Part shown: positions 1 to 8,483 of the stretch, in pieces
Layout: every line of letters starts with the position of its first letter
Position numbering within the stretch: position 1 is the stretch's first letter
Source: Aggregatimonas sangjinii
GTDB lineage: Bacteria > Bacteroidota > Bacteroidia > Flavobacteriales > Flavobacteriaceae
NCBI RefSeq assembly: GCF_005943945.1
Contig: NZ_CP040710.1
Location: 3,703,501-3,767,500, forward strand
Reading direction: 5' to 3'
Length of the DNA: 64,000 nt
The notes under the pieces: model-generated
Seen by the model: the letters and a program-made list of their open reading frames with translations, nothing else
Told to the model about the DNA's origin: nothing
The model's database searches: none
Translations under genes and position numbers: made by a program

Positions 1-364
1 GCACTTTCCAATTATAATTCTCCAGTAGGCACAATCGCTCATCGGTCTCAAAATTGGTTTCGGTTGTCGTGCCTATCAATTTGCTTGGCCTTGCCGTGGT
101 ATCCGCATAAATCTCATAAGTAATCGTATCCCCGTCCGGATCAGTTGCTGCCTCCCAACTAAAAGTTGGTTTTACATCAACATTTATGGCATCTGCTATT
201 GGGCTCAAAAGAACAGATTGCGTAGGCAGTTGATTTTCTGGCTCAGGTTCTGGTTCAGGGTTCGGTTGAGCAATTGGCTCGGGTGCGGGCGTATCATCTT
301 TACTACAGCTTTGAAAGCAGTTTATAACTACAAGTAGTAAGGTAATCTTTAATAGAATTTTCAT
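1..364 (-). CDS. Lipoprotein with Fn3-like domain, 3' part missing
   Basis: The frame opens at an ATG at 362-364 on the minus strand and is still open at the window edge, giving about 121 residues. The N-terminus is a short hydrophobic signal ending in a lipobox with Cys20, followed by Ser-Lys-Asp-Asp, which fits the Bacteroidota surface-lipoprotein export signal. Next comes a Pro/Glu-rich linker with repeated PEPEPE-like residues. Then there is a segment resembling a fibronectin-III-like fold of the kind in 'sequences with differing internal structure' (PTFSWEAATDPDGDTITYEI, about residues 67-86). It lies 23 bp downstream of the next lipoprotein gene on the same strand, so the two are probably co-transcribed. 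Function is unknown. The domain reading is an inference from the W-x-A-x-D-P-D-G-D pattern. Confidence 0.7.
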   Translation of the reverse strand, partial: MKILLKITLLLVVINCFQSCSKDDTPAPEPIAQPNPEPEPEPENQLPTQSVLLSPIADAINVDVKPTFSWEAATDPDGDTITYEIYADTTARPSKLIGTTTETNFETDERLCLLENYNWKV

Positions 365-387
365 GATTTATTATTTAAAAATTTGAA

Positions 388-1221
388 TTAATTACAAAAC
401 TGGTTCGCAGCTCTGCGGTATAGGTCTCCACTTGGTAAGGCCATAAAATCGGCTCCGTATTTTGCGACGACAAAAGGCATAATCCCGTTTGGCCAATCTT
501 CCAAAACATAGGGATGGGTGCTGTACATCACGATGATCATCATACCATTGGGCAATGAGGCAACATCCCAATATCCTGTGATATTGGTCGTACCAGAACT
601 TACGGCCCCTGCCCCGTTGGTCTGAATGCTTACATGCCCAGAAAGCGCCTCGGTATAGGTTCCGTTTGCGCAAAATTGGGTTTGGCTGTTCGTATTTCTA
701 CTATCGCTACCGGTTATACCAGTATTGTAATTTCCGGTTGTAGCCGTAAGTAAGGTATTCGCTACATAGGTTCGAAAAGTGTTCGCCGCTGGCGTATCAA
801 ACCGCATTTCACCGATATCACTACCCAGAAGATCGCGTACGATTTTATGCCCTTCGGCCATAGGTGTTTCGACGGATTCATACGTTTCGGCCGAAGACTG
901 GGCTTCCTTGTTCTCCAGCATAAATGGTGGTTTAAGTTCCTCGGCACTTAATGAGTCCAATTGTTTTAAAAGTGCTTCGGGCTCTTTTAAAAAAGTCTCC
1001 TTTAGCTGTGATTTTATCGCGATTTGTGTTTTTAGGTCAGCTGTCTCTCCCGCAAAGTTTTCCACATACTTTAAATAGGTTTCAAAATGTGATTCGGTCA
1101 ATTCATAGCCCTGACTTGAGGCAATTAACTCCTGCTTTGCCGGAGGTTCGTTTTCACCACAACTTGTTAGGCTAATACAGCATGTTATCATGATTGCTAT
1201 TTTAAGGATGTTGATGCACAT
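388..1221 (-). CDS. Lipoprotein of unknown function
   Basis: This is a 277-residue protein with a hydrophobic leader ending in Leu-Thr-Ser-Cys at residues 18-21, a good lipobox, so the mature protein should be lipid-anchored. The middle (residues 30-150) is polar and probably helical. The C-terminal 110 residues are Gly/Thr/Asn rich with aromatic strands, a pattern expected of a small beta domain. Two Cys frame that part (near residues 183 and 276), which could form a disulfide. I do not recognise the family. An internal Met at residue 11 is an alternative start but would leave a shorter signal peptide. It is followed after 23 bp by another lipoprotein gene on the same strand. Confidence 0.65.
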   Translation of the reverse strand: MCINILKIAIMITCCISLTSCGENEPPAKQELIASSQGYELTESHFETYLKYVENFAGETADLKTQIAIKSQLKETFLKEPEALLKQLDSLSAEELKPPFMLENKEAQSSAETYESVETPMAEGHKIVRDLLGSDIGEMRFDTPAANTFRTYVANTLLTATTGNYNTGITGSDSRNTNSQTQFCANGTYTEALSGHVSIQTNGAGAVSSGTTNITGYWDVASLPNGMMIIVMYSTHPYVLEDWPNGIMPFVVAKYGADFMALPSGDLYRRAANQFCN

Positions 1222-1334
1222 GGTTTCTTAGATTTATATTCATTTCTACTGGGCTAGCGATGCTCACCTAGCTTCTATAGGTGTTTCTATTGCAAGGTCG
1301 TCGGATGCCGCTGGAAAGACTTTAGGGGACTCCT

Positions 1335-1580
1335 TCAAGACTTGCTATCAGTTTTGCCTTTTGGTTTGATGACGAAAAGTTCGATACCGCTTAAATCGAT
1401 CTTAGAAATCTCATGCAATCCTTTCAGTTGATTGTTTATATAGAGAATGAGAAGTAAAACGATTTCGAAAGCGACCAATAGCCAAGGGTTGATCCCCTTC
1501 ACCAAAACAGCGAGAGGTTCAGAGAGTAAGGCGGAAGTATTCAAGACGATAAGGGCTAATAAGACAATCGAAGTTTTCAT
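1335..1580 (-). CDS. Small two-helix membrane protein
   Basis: This is an 81-residue frame with two hydrophobic stretches (about residues 3-22 and 31-50). A 31-residue polar tail rich in Lys follows, typical of a small inner-membrane protein with a cytoplasmic C-terminus. The first stretch could instead be a signal peptide. No family is recognised. It stands alone, 113 bp from the lipoprotein gene downstream on the same strand. Support is moderate: composition and hydrophobic pattern look real, but no homologue is recalled. Confidence 0.5.
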   Translation of the reverse strand: MKTSIVLLALIVLNTSALLSEPLAVLVKGINPWLLVAFEIVLLLILYINNQLKGLHEISKIDLSGIELFVIKPKGKTDSKS

Positions 1581-1638
1581 GGTTCTGGTATTTATAGTTA
1601 TTTACAACTGCAAGATGCCGAACCTAAATAGGATATCG

Positions 1639-1682
1639 TTCAGGGTATTCCCTGAAAAAGAAAACTCAGGGTTTTCCCTGAG
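1639..1682. repeat. Two tandem near-identical hairpins
   Basis: Two consecutive inverted repeats share the core CAGGG-4 nt-CCCTG. The first is TTCAGGG/CCCTGAA (1639-1645 with 1650-1656, loop TATT). The second is CTCAGGG/CCCTGAG (1665-1671 with 1676-1682, loop TTTT). They lie in the gap upstream of the small membrane protein gene and are followed by a 'ctcgactgcgctcgac' stretch that looks like dispersed flavobacterial intergenic repeats. The first hairpin has no T-run after it. The role is unknown; a repeat fragment or an RNA-processing element is possible. Confidence 0.5.
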
Positions 1683-1894
1683 GTCTCGACTGCGCTCGAC
1701 CGGACAACTATATCGACAGGGGAAATTGAAAGTGGGCACTATTCAAAAAATCTGACCAGTTCTCTTTGCGAGAAGATCGGAAGATGTTGATCAATAAGTT
1801 AGAGTATAGTACGGAAGCAAGCTGTTGTTCAAGAAGGCTTGTAACACAATCGAGAGAATACTTCGTCGTGCCTCCTCATAAAGACGTTTGGGTT

Positions 1895-1902
1895 TATCTT
1901 TG
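1895..1902 (+). promoter_or_regulatory. Candidate -7 element before the deacetylase-like gene
   Basis: TATCTTTG matches the Bacteroidota -7 consensus TAnnTTTG and lies about 70 bp before the chosen start at 1975. No convincing TTG -33 element is seen at the usual spacing, so the call is tentative. Apart from this and the hairpins at 1639-1682, I see nothing else convincing in the 1581-1974 gap. Short open frames there lack coding character. Confidence 0.3.
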
Positions 1903-1974
1903 CACCATACGGATTTCCCCATTCACTGAAATGAATTCAGAGCAGGCTCGGAAATGAAAAAATTATACTCTTCA

Positions 1975-2877
1975 ATGCTCAAAATCGCTTACCATCCCAT
2001 TTACCAACATCCACTTCCAGAAGGTCATCGTTTTCCAATGCTGAAATACGATTTATTACCAAAGCAACTTTTGCATGAAGGAACGTCCGAACCCGATAAC
2101 TTTTTTGAACCGGAAATCCCGAACGACAAACACATCGTAGCGGTTCATGATCCCATCTATTTTTATGACTTATTGAATATCAAGATTCCGCCTAAAGAAG
2201 CTCGAAAAATCGGTTTTCCATTGACGGAAGATTTGGTCGAGCGGGAACGCATCATTGCAGACGGTACCATAAAAGGCTGTGAATTCGCCTTGGAAAATGG
2301 TATTGCTATGAACATTGCCGGTGGCACGCATCATGCCTATACAAACCGTGGCGAGGCCTTTTGCATGCTGAACGACCAGGCCATAGGCGCCAGATACCTG
2401 CAATCGAAAGGCTTGGCGAAGAAAATCTTGATTGTCGACCTGGATGTGCATCAGGGTAACGGTACAGCCGAAATCTTTCAAAACGACACTTCCGTATTTA
2501 CCTTTTCCATACACGGGGCGGGCAATTATCCCTTTAAAAAAGAACAATCGGATTTGGACATCCCGCTTAAAAAAGGCACCGGTGATACGGAGTATTTGAC
2601 CCTCTTGAAAAATACCCTGCCCCAATTGATCGAACAGCAAAAGCCCGATTTTATATTTTACCTCTGCGGGGTAGACGTGATCGCCTCCGATAAATTGGGA
2701 ACGCTGGGTATGACGGTCGCCGGCTGTAAACAACGCGATGAATTCGTTCTGAATACCTGCCACGCGCTACAAATTCCGGTGCAATGCAGTATGGGCGGCG
2801 GTTATTCCCCGGATATCAAAACCATTGTCGAGGCCCATGCCAATACATTTCGCGCTGCACAACAAATCTATTTCTAA
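1975..2877 (+). CDS. Histone deacetylase-family (HDAC-like) Zn hydrolase
   Basis: This 300-residue protein belongs to the arginase/deacetylase superfamily, whose bacterial members remove acetyl or acyl groups from amines such as acetylpolyamines or acetylated lysine. Hallmarks are visible: the His-His pair in GGTHHA (residues 119-120), the metal-binding D-x-D-x-H in DLDVHQGNGT (Asp157, His159), a third metal Asp in CGVDV (Asp234), and a Gly-rich loop near the C-terminus (SMGGGYS). I chose the ATG at 1975 because homologues begin with the pattern M-L-K-I-A-Y-H-P-I-Y. An ATG seven codons earlier (1954) is possible. The protein is cytoplasmic with no signal peptide. The substrate cannot be told from sequence. 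It appears to be a single gene, with the next gene starting 77 bp later. Confidence 0.88.
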   Translation: MLKIAYHPIYQHPLPEGHRFPMLKYDLLPKQLLHEGTSEPDNFFEPEIPNDKHIVAVHDPIYFYDLLNIKIPPKEARKIGFPLTEDLVERERIIADGTIKGCEFALENGIAMNIAGGTHHAYTNRGEAFCMLNDQAIGARYLQSKGLAKKILIVDLDVHQGNGTAEIFQNDTSVFTFSIHGAGNYPFKKEQSDLDIPLKKGTGDTEYLTLLKNTLPQLIEQQKPDFIFYLCGVDVIASDKLGTLGMTVAGCKQRDEFVLNTCHALQIPVQCSMGGGYSPDIKTIVEAHANTFRAAQQIYF

Positions 2878-2954
2878 ACTGTTCTTGTTTAAAAGAGGTC
2901 TAATTTTTCCCGTAACAACAATTTTTAAAGTCGCGGTGCCGTTATTTTTACCCT

Positions 2955-3788
2955 ATGAAAAGACTACTTGTTTTACTCACCTTGTTCGGGTTTTTTTCCG
3001 TTCAAGCCCAAGACGTGCAGAAAGATACCGTAGAAACCCGCTGGAACATGTTCAAATATGATGCGGTCAATATTTTTAAAGGAGTGGGATATTCCTATGC
3101 GAGACCATTTCACTGGCAAGGAAAACAATGGGCACAGTTCGGTGGTGTAGTAGCAGGCACGGGCTTGACCTATCTTGTAGACGATGATACGTCCCGATTT
3201 ATCCGGAACAACAGGGAAGGTGTACCTAAATGGATAAGGGATTATGGTACATTTTACGGCAGTCCCGAAAACAACTATATGGCAACCACGGGTGTTTACC
3301 TCGTAGGACTGTTTACAAAAAACGAAAAGCTACGCCGAACCGGTGTGCTCTTGATCGGATCGGCAACCTCCGCGGGACTATTGCAGCAGGTATTAAAGTC
3401 GGTGGTCGGTAGGGCCCGACCCATAGCCGGATTGGGAAAAGATACGTTTGACCCGTTCAATTCGAGTAGAAATTTTCATTCCTTTCCGTCAGGACACGCA
3501 ATCCTGGCCTTTACCAATGCCTACGCGATTGCGAAGCAATTTAAGAGTCCGTGGGTAAAGGCCGGTATTTATCTCATAGGGGGCATTCCCGGTATCTCAC
3601 GTGTTTGGGACGGCCAACATTACCTCAGTGATTTTGTTTTCGCCCTCGCCATCAGCGTGGCCACCGTAGAATCGATTGACCGTTATCTGGACAGGAAGTA
3701 CGACGAAAAGTACAACAACCGCAAAAAAATGGTCAGCTGGAACCTTAATTTTGGCCCGGGAACCCTTGGGGTCAGTATGAATTTTTAA
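2955..3788 (+). CDS. PAP2-family phosphatase, secreted or periplasmic
   Basis: This 277-residue protein starts with a cleavable signal peptide (cut near Ala18-Gln19). All three PAP2 motifs are in order: K-x6-RP in KSVVGRARP (148-156), PSGH (178-181), and S-R-x5-H-x3-D (Ser215, Arg216, His222, Asp226). These form the phosphate-binding site of type 2 phosphatidic acid phosphatases and related acid phosphatases. Several hydrophobic segments between residues 110 and 235 suggest membrane association. The likely role is hydrolysis of a lipid phosphate or pyrophosphate such as phosphatidate or undecaprenyl-PP. The gene converges with the symporter gene, with 20 bp between stops and no clear terminator there. 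Confidence 0.85.
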   Translation: MKRLLVLLTLFGFFSVQAQDVQKDTVETRWNMFKYDAVNIFKGVGYSYARPFHWQGKQWAQFGGVVAGTGLTYLVDDDTSRFIRNNREGVPKWIRDYGTFYGSPENNYMATTGVYLVGLFTKNEKLRRTGVLLIGSATSAGLLQQVLKSVVGRARPIAGLGKDTFDPFNSSRNFHSFPSGHAILAFTNAYAIAKQFKSPWVKAGIYLIGGIPGISRVWDGQHYLSDFVFALAISVATVESIDRYLDRKYDEKYNNRKKMVSWNLNFGPGTLGVSMNF

Positions 3789-3808
3789 TTGATTCTAGTT
3801 TACTTTTC

Positions 3809-5458
3809 CTAAAAGATGAAATAGGTACTCAACACCAGCGCGGTAATTAACGCCCCCGCGACCCATGCATATTTCCACGGCGTCGTATCGATGACATCCG
3901 TGGTCTTGGGTATATAGATATCGGTCTTAGGTTTGATGGCACCTACGATAAGCATGATAATCACATTTACAACAAAAAGAATACCCATAATATGTAAGAA
4001 ATGCGGATAGGCCTCTGCCTTTATAACTGCTAATTGGGCAGCATCGGTGATTCCGTTTGCCTCAGCTTCGGCCATGGCCGTACCGATCATTTTCGGTCCT
4101 AGATATAAAATACTGGCCAAATACATGAGTACGCCACCGATCAAGACGATCTTCGCACCGATTGCAGGCACTTTTTTAGTCAGTATTCCAATCACCACAA
4201 CGGCTAAAATCGGAACACTCAAACTTCCCAAAGCCTGTTGGATGTACGAGAAAAGTCCGTCAGGGGCATAACGAATAAACGGGGCTATCGACATGGATAT
4301 GATGGCCAAGCCTAATCCAAAAAACTTTCCAGCCCTTACCGCCTTCTGCTCCGAAGCTTGCTGATTGAAGAACTTTTTATAGAGGTCAAAACCGAAAAGT
4401 GTGGCACTACTGTTCAATAGACTGTTAAACGAACTCAATACCGCCCCAAACAACACCGCGGCAAAAAAGCCCAAGAGACTCGCAGGTAAAACACGCCGTA
4501 CCAATTCCGGATAAGCCGCGTCGGCATCGTTAAGCTCGCTTCCAAACAGATGCCAAGCTATGATTCCCGGCAGCACTACGATAACCGGAATCAAAAATTT
4601 GACAAAGGCGGCAAGCATCATTCCCTTCTGCCCTTCCGCCAAACTCTTCGCACCGAAAACACGTTGCAAAATCGCTTGATTGGTTCCCCAATAGTACATT
4701 TGTGCGATCATCATTCCCGTGAATACCGTACCGAAGGGGATGGACGAAGTAACATCGCCCACAACATTGAATTTATCCTGATTTTCGGTCCATAGGGTAC
4801 TCAGGCCGTCAGCGATACTGCCGTCTCCTACTAAAGCCAATCCAAAAACCGGAATCAGCAATCCGCCAATGAGCAAGCCTATGGCGTTGATCAAGTCAGA
4901 TACGGCAACCGCTTTGAGACCACCAAAAATCGCATATACAATACCGATGGAACCAATACTCCAAACACAAATCCAATATGAAGCCGTTTCAGACACTCCT
5001 AAAAGTTCCGGTAACTCGAACATGGTAATGAACGCTTTCGATCCCGCGTAGAGAATCGTAGGCAAGAGCACAATGCCAAAGGCGATCAAAAACAGTACGG
5101 AGAGTATGGCCTTGGTGTTATCGTCAAAACGCTCCTGAATGAATTCGGGAATGGTGGTGATCCCCTTATTCATATACTTGGGAAGCAACCAAACTGCCGT
5201 AATTACCATGGAAATTGCCGCCAGCGTCTCCCATGCCATTACCAAAATTCCCTCGGTAAAAGCCTGCCCGTTCAGCCCCACGATCTGTTCGGCTGAAAGA
5301 TTCGTCAAAAGCAATGAGCCCGCGATTGTGATGGCCCCTAAACTTCGGCCACCAAGGTAAAAGCCGTCTGCCGAGCTTTCATCTGTACCACGGGTAGCAT
5401 ACCATGCCACTCCCGCGACTAAAAGCGTAAATCCAATAAAGGTAAGTATCGATAACAT
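3809..5458 (-). CDS. Sodium:solute symporter (SSS/SGLT family)
   Basis: This 549-residue, highly hydrophobic protein has about 13-14 membrane helices. It shows family features such as the conserved GG(R/K)SLG segment near residue 35-42 and LSAEQIVGLNGQAF near residue 53-68. The family imports sugars or other small organics with Na+. It is the last gene of a minus-strand operon after a GH36 alpha-galactosidase and a sugar O-acetyltransferase. By context it probably brings galactose or a small galactoside into the cytoplasm, an inference from neighbours rather than from residues. It lies 47 bp from the acetyltransferase gene. Confidence 0.88.
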   Translation of the reverse strand: MLSILTFIGFTLLVAGVAWYATRGTDESSADGFYLGGRSLGAITIAGSLLLTNLSAEQIVGLNGQAFTEGILVMAWETLAAISMVITAVWLLPKYMNKGITTIPEFIQERFDDNTKAILSVLFLIAFGIVLLPTILYAGSKAFITMFELPELLGVSETASYWICVWSIGSIGIVYAIFGGLKAVAVSDLINAIGLLIGGLLIPVFGLALVGDGSIADGLSTLWTENQDKFNVVGDVTSSIPFGTVFTGMMIAQMYYWGTNQAILQRVFGAKSLAEGQKGMMLAAFVKFLIPVIVVLPGIIAWHLFGSELNDADAAYPELVRRVLPASLLGFFAAVLFGAVLSSFNSLLNSSATLFGFDLYKKFFNQQASEQKAVRAGKFFGLGLAIISMSIAPFIRYAPDGLFSYIQQALGSLSVPILAVVVIGILTKKVPAIGAKIVLIGGVLMYLASILYLGPKMIGTAMAEAEANGITDAAQLAVIKAEAYPHFLHIMGILFVVNVIIMLIVGAIKPKTDIYIPKTTDVIDTTPWKYAWVAGALITALVLSTYFIF

Positions 5459-5505
5459 ATGTGATAGTTTATGATTAGTTGGTTGGTATTATCGTGTTCA
5501 AAATA

Positions 5506-6063
5506 TTAATTAGCAATTGATTTGATGACCCGACAGGGGTTTCCGGCGGCGAAAACATTGGGGACCACATCTTTGGTAACCACGGCACCCGAACCAATAA
5601 CACTATTTTCGCCAATGGTTACACCTGGATTTACAATGGCACCGGCCCCGATCCAAACATTATCGCCGATGGTTATGGGTTTGGCATATTCTTTTCCCGA
5701 ATTTCGTGCTTTGGCTTCCAGCGGATGGGTTGCGGTCATGATCATGACCGAAGGTGCCAACATGACGTTCTCACCAATGTGCACGGGTGCCACGTCTAAT
5801 ATAGTACATCCAAAGTTCGCGTAGGCGTCTTCACCCCAATATATATTGTAGCCATAGTCGCATTTAAAAGAATTTTCAATGTAAAACCGTTCCCCGGTCT
5901 CTGCGAAGAGTTCTTTGAATAGATGCCTTCTTTGTCGTTCCTTATCTTGAGGAATTTCTTCGATTTTTCTCAATAAGGCCCTAGCGTTAAGCCTGCCCTT
6001 AATCAGTTCTTTGTCCATGGGATCGTATAGCAGCCCCTGAATCATTTTTTCCCTTTCGGTCAT
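5506..6063 (-). CDS. Sugar O-acetyltransferase, LacA/Maa type
   Basis: This 185-residue protein has an N-terminal maltose-acetyltransferase cap (residues 1-60) followed by a left-handed beta helix built from hexapeptide repeats (I-G-D-N-V-W, I-G-E-N-S-V and others). The catalytic His expected in galactoside acetyltransferases is seen in TATHPL at His113. It uses acetyl-CoA to acetylate a sugar hydroxyl in the cytoplasm. It lies in an operon between an alpha-galactosidase gene (upstream, 75 bp) and a symporter gene, which suggests detoxification or marking of non-metabolised galactosides. Exact substrate is unknown. The length is normal for the family. Confidence 0.9.
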   Translation of the reverse strand: MTEREKMIQGLLYDPMDKELIKGRLNARALLRKIEEIPQDKERQRRHLFKELFAETGERFYIENSFKCDYGYNIYWGEDAYANFGCTILDVAPVHIGENVMLAPSVMIMTATHPLEAKARNSGKEYAKPITIGDNVWIGAGAIVNPGVTIGENSVIGSGAVVTKDVVPNVFAAGNPCRVIKSIAN

Positions 6064-6138
6064 ATGGTGATAGCTAATAATAGTGCCTGTGGAAGGCGGT
6101 ACAAGATAAGATTTTACGCTAAATATAAAAGCGAGTGG

Positions 6139-7974
6139 CTACGACGATTCCTTTTCAGCGATTAAAATTCCGCAAGGTGGTACTGCAATTTCCAATAGGC
6201 CCCGGTTGAAGTCCACTCGTTCTTTAAGTACCACAGTACCTCGACAATCAAAAACGGTGCAATTATAAGCACCGAAATCCGAATTATTGCGAAGAACCAG
6301 TTGCTCGGCCAGTTGGCCATTGTGGATGTGGATGTGCGCATCAGGGCTATCGATATCGGTGACCATTGCCTGATACACCCCAATAATCGTGGTGCCATTC
6401 ATGGTGACACGCTGGGTAGGATAATTGGCCAGTGGCGCGGAGGGCTGGTAGGTTCCATGGAGCAATACATCGGCATATTCGTTCCAATAGCGCGTGTAGA
6501 ATTCCACCATTTCAAGGTGTTCCGTAGGTGCCTTGGCGAGGAAAATCGAAAGCTGTGGCACGCCAAAGAGAATATTGATCATTTGAAGGGCGGCAACCTC
6601 GGTAGTCTCTTCATTGTGCCAGGTAACCATATCGGAATGCACTGCCGTATTCCCACAAAGCATTTTGATATCCGCGATGCGAACCCGATTCATGACCGCA
6701 TCTCCAGGGCAATCGAACGCTCGGAACATGTTCCCATACTTCCGCATCGCGGGACCGGTATATTTTTGACGGAATTCGATAAAAACCTCAGGATTGATAG
6801 CCGTTAGCCGATTTTTCACATCGGTCAGCAAGCGGTCTACCGCTTCATTGATCGAAGCATAATCGCGCCCATCTCTAGCGCCCAAAGGCGTGTCTTCATA
6901 TAAATGGAAATCGTCTATAAAGTCCAGTTTGAAGCCATCAAGCCCCCAATCTTTTAGAGCACTTGTATAAAGACCCAAAAGGTATTCCCGTACTTCCGGA
7001 TAGCGCGGATCAAAGACAGGGGCCCAGCGATGGTTTTCGGTCAAGAACTTACCCCTGAATTTTTGGTAGGCTTTCGATTTCTTTCCACAAAAGGGAACGG
7101 AATACCAAAAGGCGACTTTCATTCCGGTTTTATGTAGCTGTTTTACAAAATCATGGACGTCGGGAAAGCGTTCGGGTTGCCAATCCCCGGTAAAATCATA
7201 GCCCCGATTCCCGTCGCTTGTTTGCCAACCATCATCTATGATCAGTACTTCATATCCCATTCCATAGGCTAAGCGACATTCTTCGAGCAATTCTTCCAAA
7301 TTCAGGTTCTGATGAAATTGGTACCATGTAGAGTACAGTGCTTTTTTGGCGATTGCCGGAACGAAGGCGGGTTTCAACTGAGGAAAACCCTCCCACCATG
7401 ACGCGGTATCCCGAAGGCATTTCGAAAAATGAATATTTCTGTAATCGAGGCGAAGCTGCACCTTAAAATAGTCGATGGCCTGTTCGGTTTCCGAGAAAAA
7501 AGTAATATGACAGTAAAAACAATTATCCTCTTCCCGTAATCGGGCATTCATCTCTACCGTGTTGATGGCATTCGAACAGGAAAAAGTAAGTATATTTTCA
7601 TCTTTGTTCCCGAATAGGGAGATGACCGGAGCGTCTATGGATATCCTGGACTCCATATGATTTAATTCCCAATCGGCTTGAATCCGTTTGGAGAAATCAG
7701 CCGTGGGTTTCCATATGCCTTTAACATTGGTTCCGGGTAGTTTAAAGCGCAGGGTGACCGGGTCAAGAAACGATGTGCCATCACTTGCAATTTTAAAATC
7801 ATAGAGAACAAGACCATCCCTACGGTAAATTTCATTCAATTCAGGATGTAGCCCTGATTGTGGTGTATCTATAAAAATCTCACTGATTGTTGTCGTCTGC
7901 ATCGGAGTCATACCAGTAGTCGTTGCATCTATATACTTATCGAAATCCGCATTTTGAAAAAAGCCAAAGCACAT
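6139..7974 (-). CDS. GH36-type alpha-galactosidase
   Basis: This (beta/alpha)8 glycosidase of about 611 residues has a beta-rich N-terminal domain and a short C-terminal beta domain. Clan GH-D marks are seen: an IIDDGWQ strand (about residues 245-251), the nucleophile Asp in GFKLDF (about 351), and a candidate acid/base Asp in FRAFDCPGD (about 421). I chose the ATG at 7974. A TTG six codons earlier is the only upstream start, and ATGs at 7911 and 7902 are alternatives. No signal peptide is visible, so the enzyme is probably cytoplasmic and acts on imported alpha-galactosides. It heads a three-gene operon with an acetyltransferase and a symporter, and diverges from the susC gene. Some GH36-like enzymes have other substrates, so specificity is inferred. 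Confidence 0.85.
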   Translation of the reverse strand: MCFGFFQNADFDKYIDATTTGMTPMQTTTISEIFIDTPQSGLHPELNEIYRRDGLVLYDFKIASDGTSFLDPVTLRFKLPGTNVKGIWKPTADFSKRIQADWELNHMESRISIDAPVISLFGNKDENILTFSCSNAINTVEMNARLREEDNCFYCHITFFSETEQAIDYFKVQLRLDYRNIHFSKCLRDTASWWEGFPQLKPAFVPAIAKKALYSTWYQFHQNLNLEELLEECRLAYGMGYEVLIIDDGWQTSDGNRGYDFTGDWQPERFPDVHDFVKQLHKTGMKVAFWYSVPFCGKKSKAYQKFRGKFLTENHRWAPVFDPRYPEVREYLLGLYTSALKDWGLDGFKLDFIDDFHLYEDTPLGARDGRDYASINEAVDRLLTDVKNRLTAINPEVFIEFRQKYTGPAMRKYGNMFRAFDCPGDAVMNRVRIADIKMLCGNTAVHSDMVTWHNEETTEVAALQMINILFGVPQLSIFLAKAPTEHLEMVEFYTRYWNEYADVLLHGTYQPSAPLANYPTQRVTMNGTTIIGVYQAMVTDIDSPDAHIHIHNGQLAEQLVLRNNSDFGAYNCTVFDCRGTVVLKERVDFNRGLLEIAVPPCGILIAEKESS

Positions 7975-7983
7975 AGGCCCTAG

Positions 7984-8029
7984 TTTGAACAAAAGCCAAG
8001 CAAAAATTTACTTGGCTTTGTCAAACTTA
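7984..8029 (-). promoter_or_regulatory. Promoter and operator-like palindrome of the alpha-galactosidase operon
   Basis: Read on the minus strand, TAAGTTTG at 8029-8022 matches the TAnnTTTG -7 consensus. Next to it is a perfect 9-bp inverted repeat, AAAGCCAAG (7992-8000) and CTTGGCTTT (8011-8019). It extends with one-base gaps to 15-17 bp per arm (7984-8000 and 8011-8025). The palindrome covers the expected transcription start and lies just before the ATG at 7974. It could be an operator for a dimeric regulator or a 5' UTR hairpin. I cannot tell which from sequence. Confidence 0.4.
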
Positions 8030-8387
8030 ATAAACTAACTCAAACTTTTTTTGATGTAGTCGGTGGAAATTTTTCGCTTTACCTTTAATATCCGCCTAAA
8101 AATGTACTATGATATACTATGCTATAAGCTAAAATAGTATAAAATTGTAATAGTATTGGTCTTCTTTTCCATTATTTTCTACTTATCGTAGTTCCACCGA
8201 GGCTATTCTTAGTAGTAAAAGGCGTTTTGCAATAGTACAAAACTTACAATCTGAATTTACCGATATTGAATAAATTGATGGAATAGGATTCAAAGAATTC
8301 GGCTTTCATAATATTTAAATTGTGTAAATTTTTTATGAATTCCTTATTTTTATGTAGATAATTTTAAAAGTATTAATTTATTTATAG

Positions 8388-8443
8388 TACTTTTGATTGG
8401 GTAGCATAGTGTATCATAGAATAAATTATGGTACTAGTATACC
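8388..8443 (+). promoter_or_regulatory. Promoter and operator-like site of the susC operon
   Basis: TACTTTTG at 8388-8395 fits TAnnTTTG. Transcription would start near 8402, which rules out the earlier in-frame ATG at 8397 and supports translation from 8484. Downstream, the near-palindrome GGTACTAGTATACC (8430-8443) sits in the leader, where a bound repressor could block transcription. The rest of the 490-bp divergent gap is AT-rich. It contains a direct repeat of TACTATG at 8104-8110 and 8115-8121, and I see no gene in it. Confidence 0.4.
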
Positions 8444-8483
8444 TGTAGAACAACTCACAATTAACTACCTAAACTATTTGATT

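Noticed and set aside
1265-1283. Six-pair hairpin CACCTA/TAGGTG as a terminator between minus-strand genes
   Set aside because: The stem is short and no T-run lies on the proper side for the minus strand.
1766-1957. 63-residue plus-strand open frame before the deacetylase-like gene
   Set aside because: It overlaps the predicted promoter and shows no coding character or known domain.
8397-8483. Upstream in-frame start of susC
   Set aside because: It falls at the predicted -7 element and transcription start, and would hide the signal peptide behind 29 extra residues.
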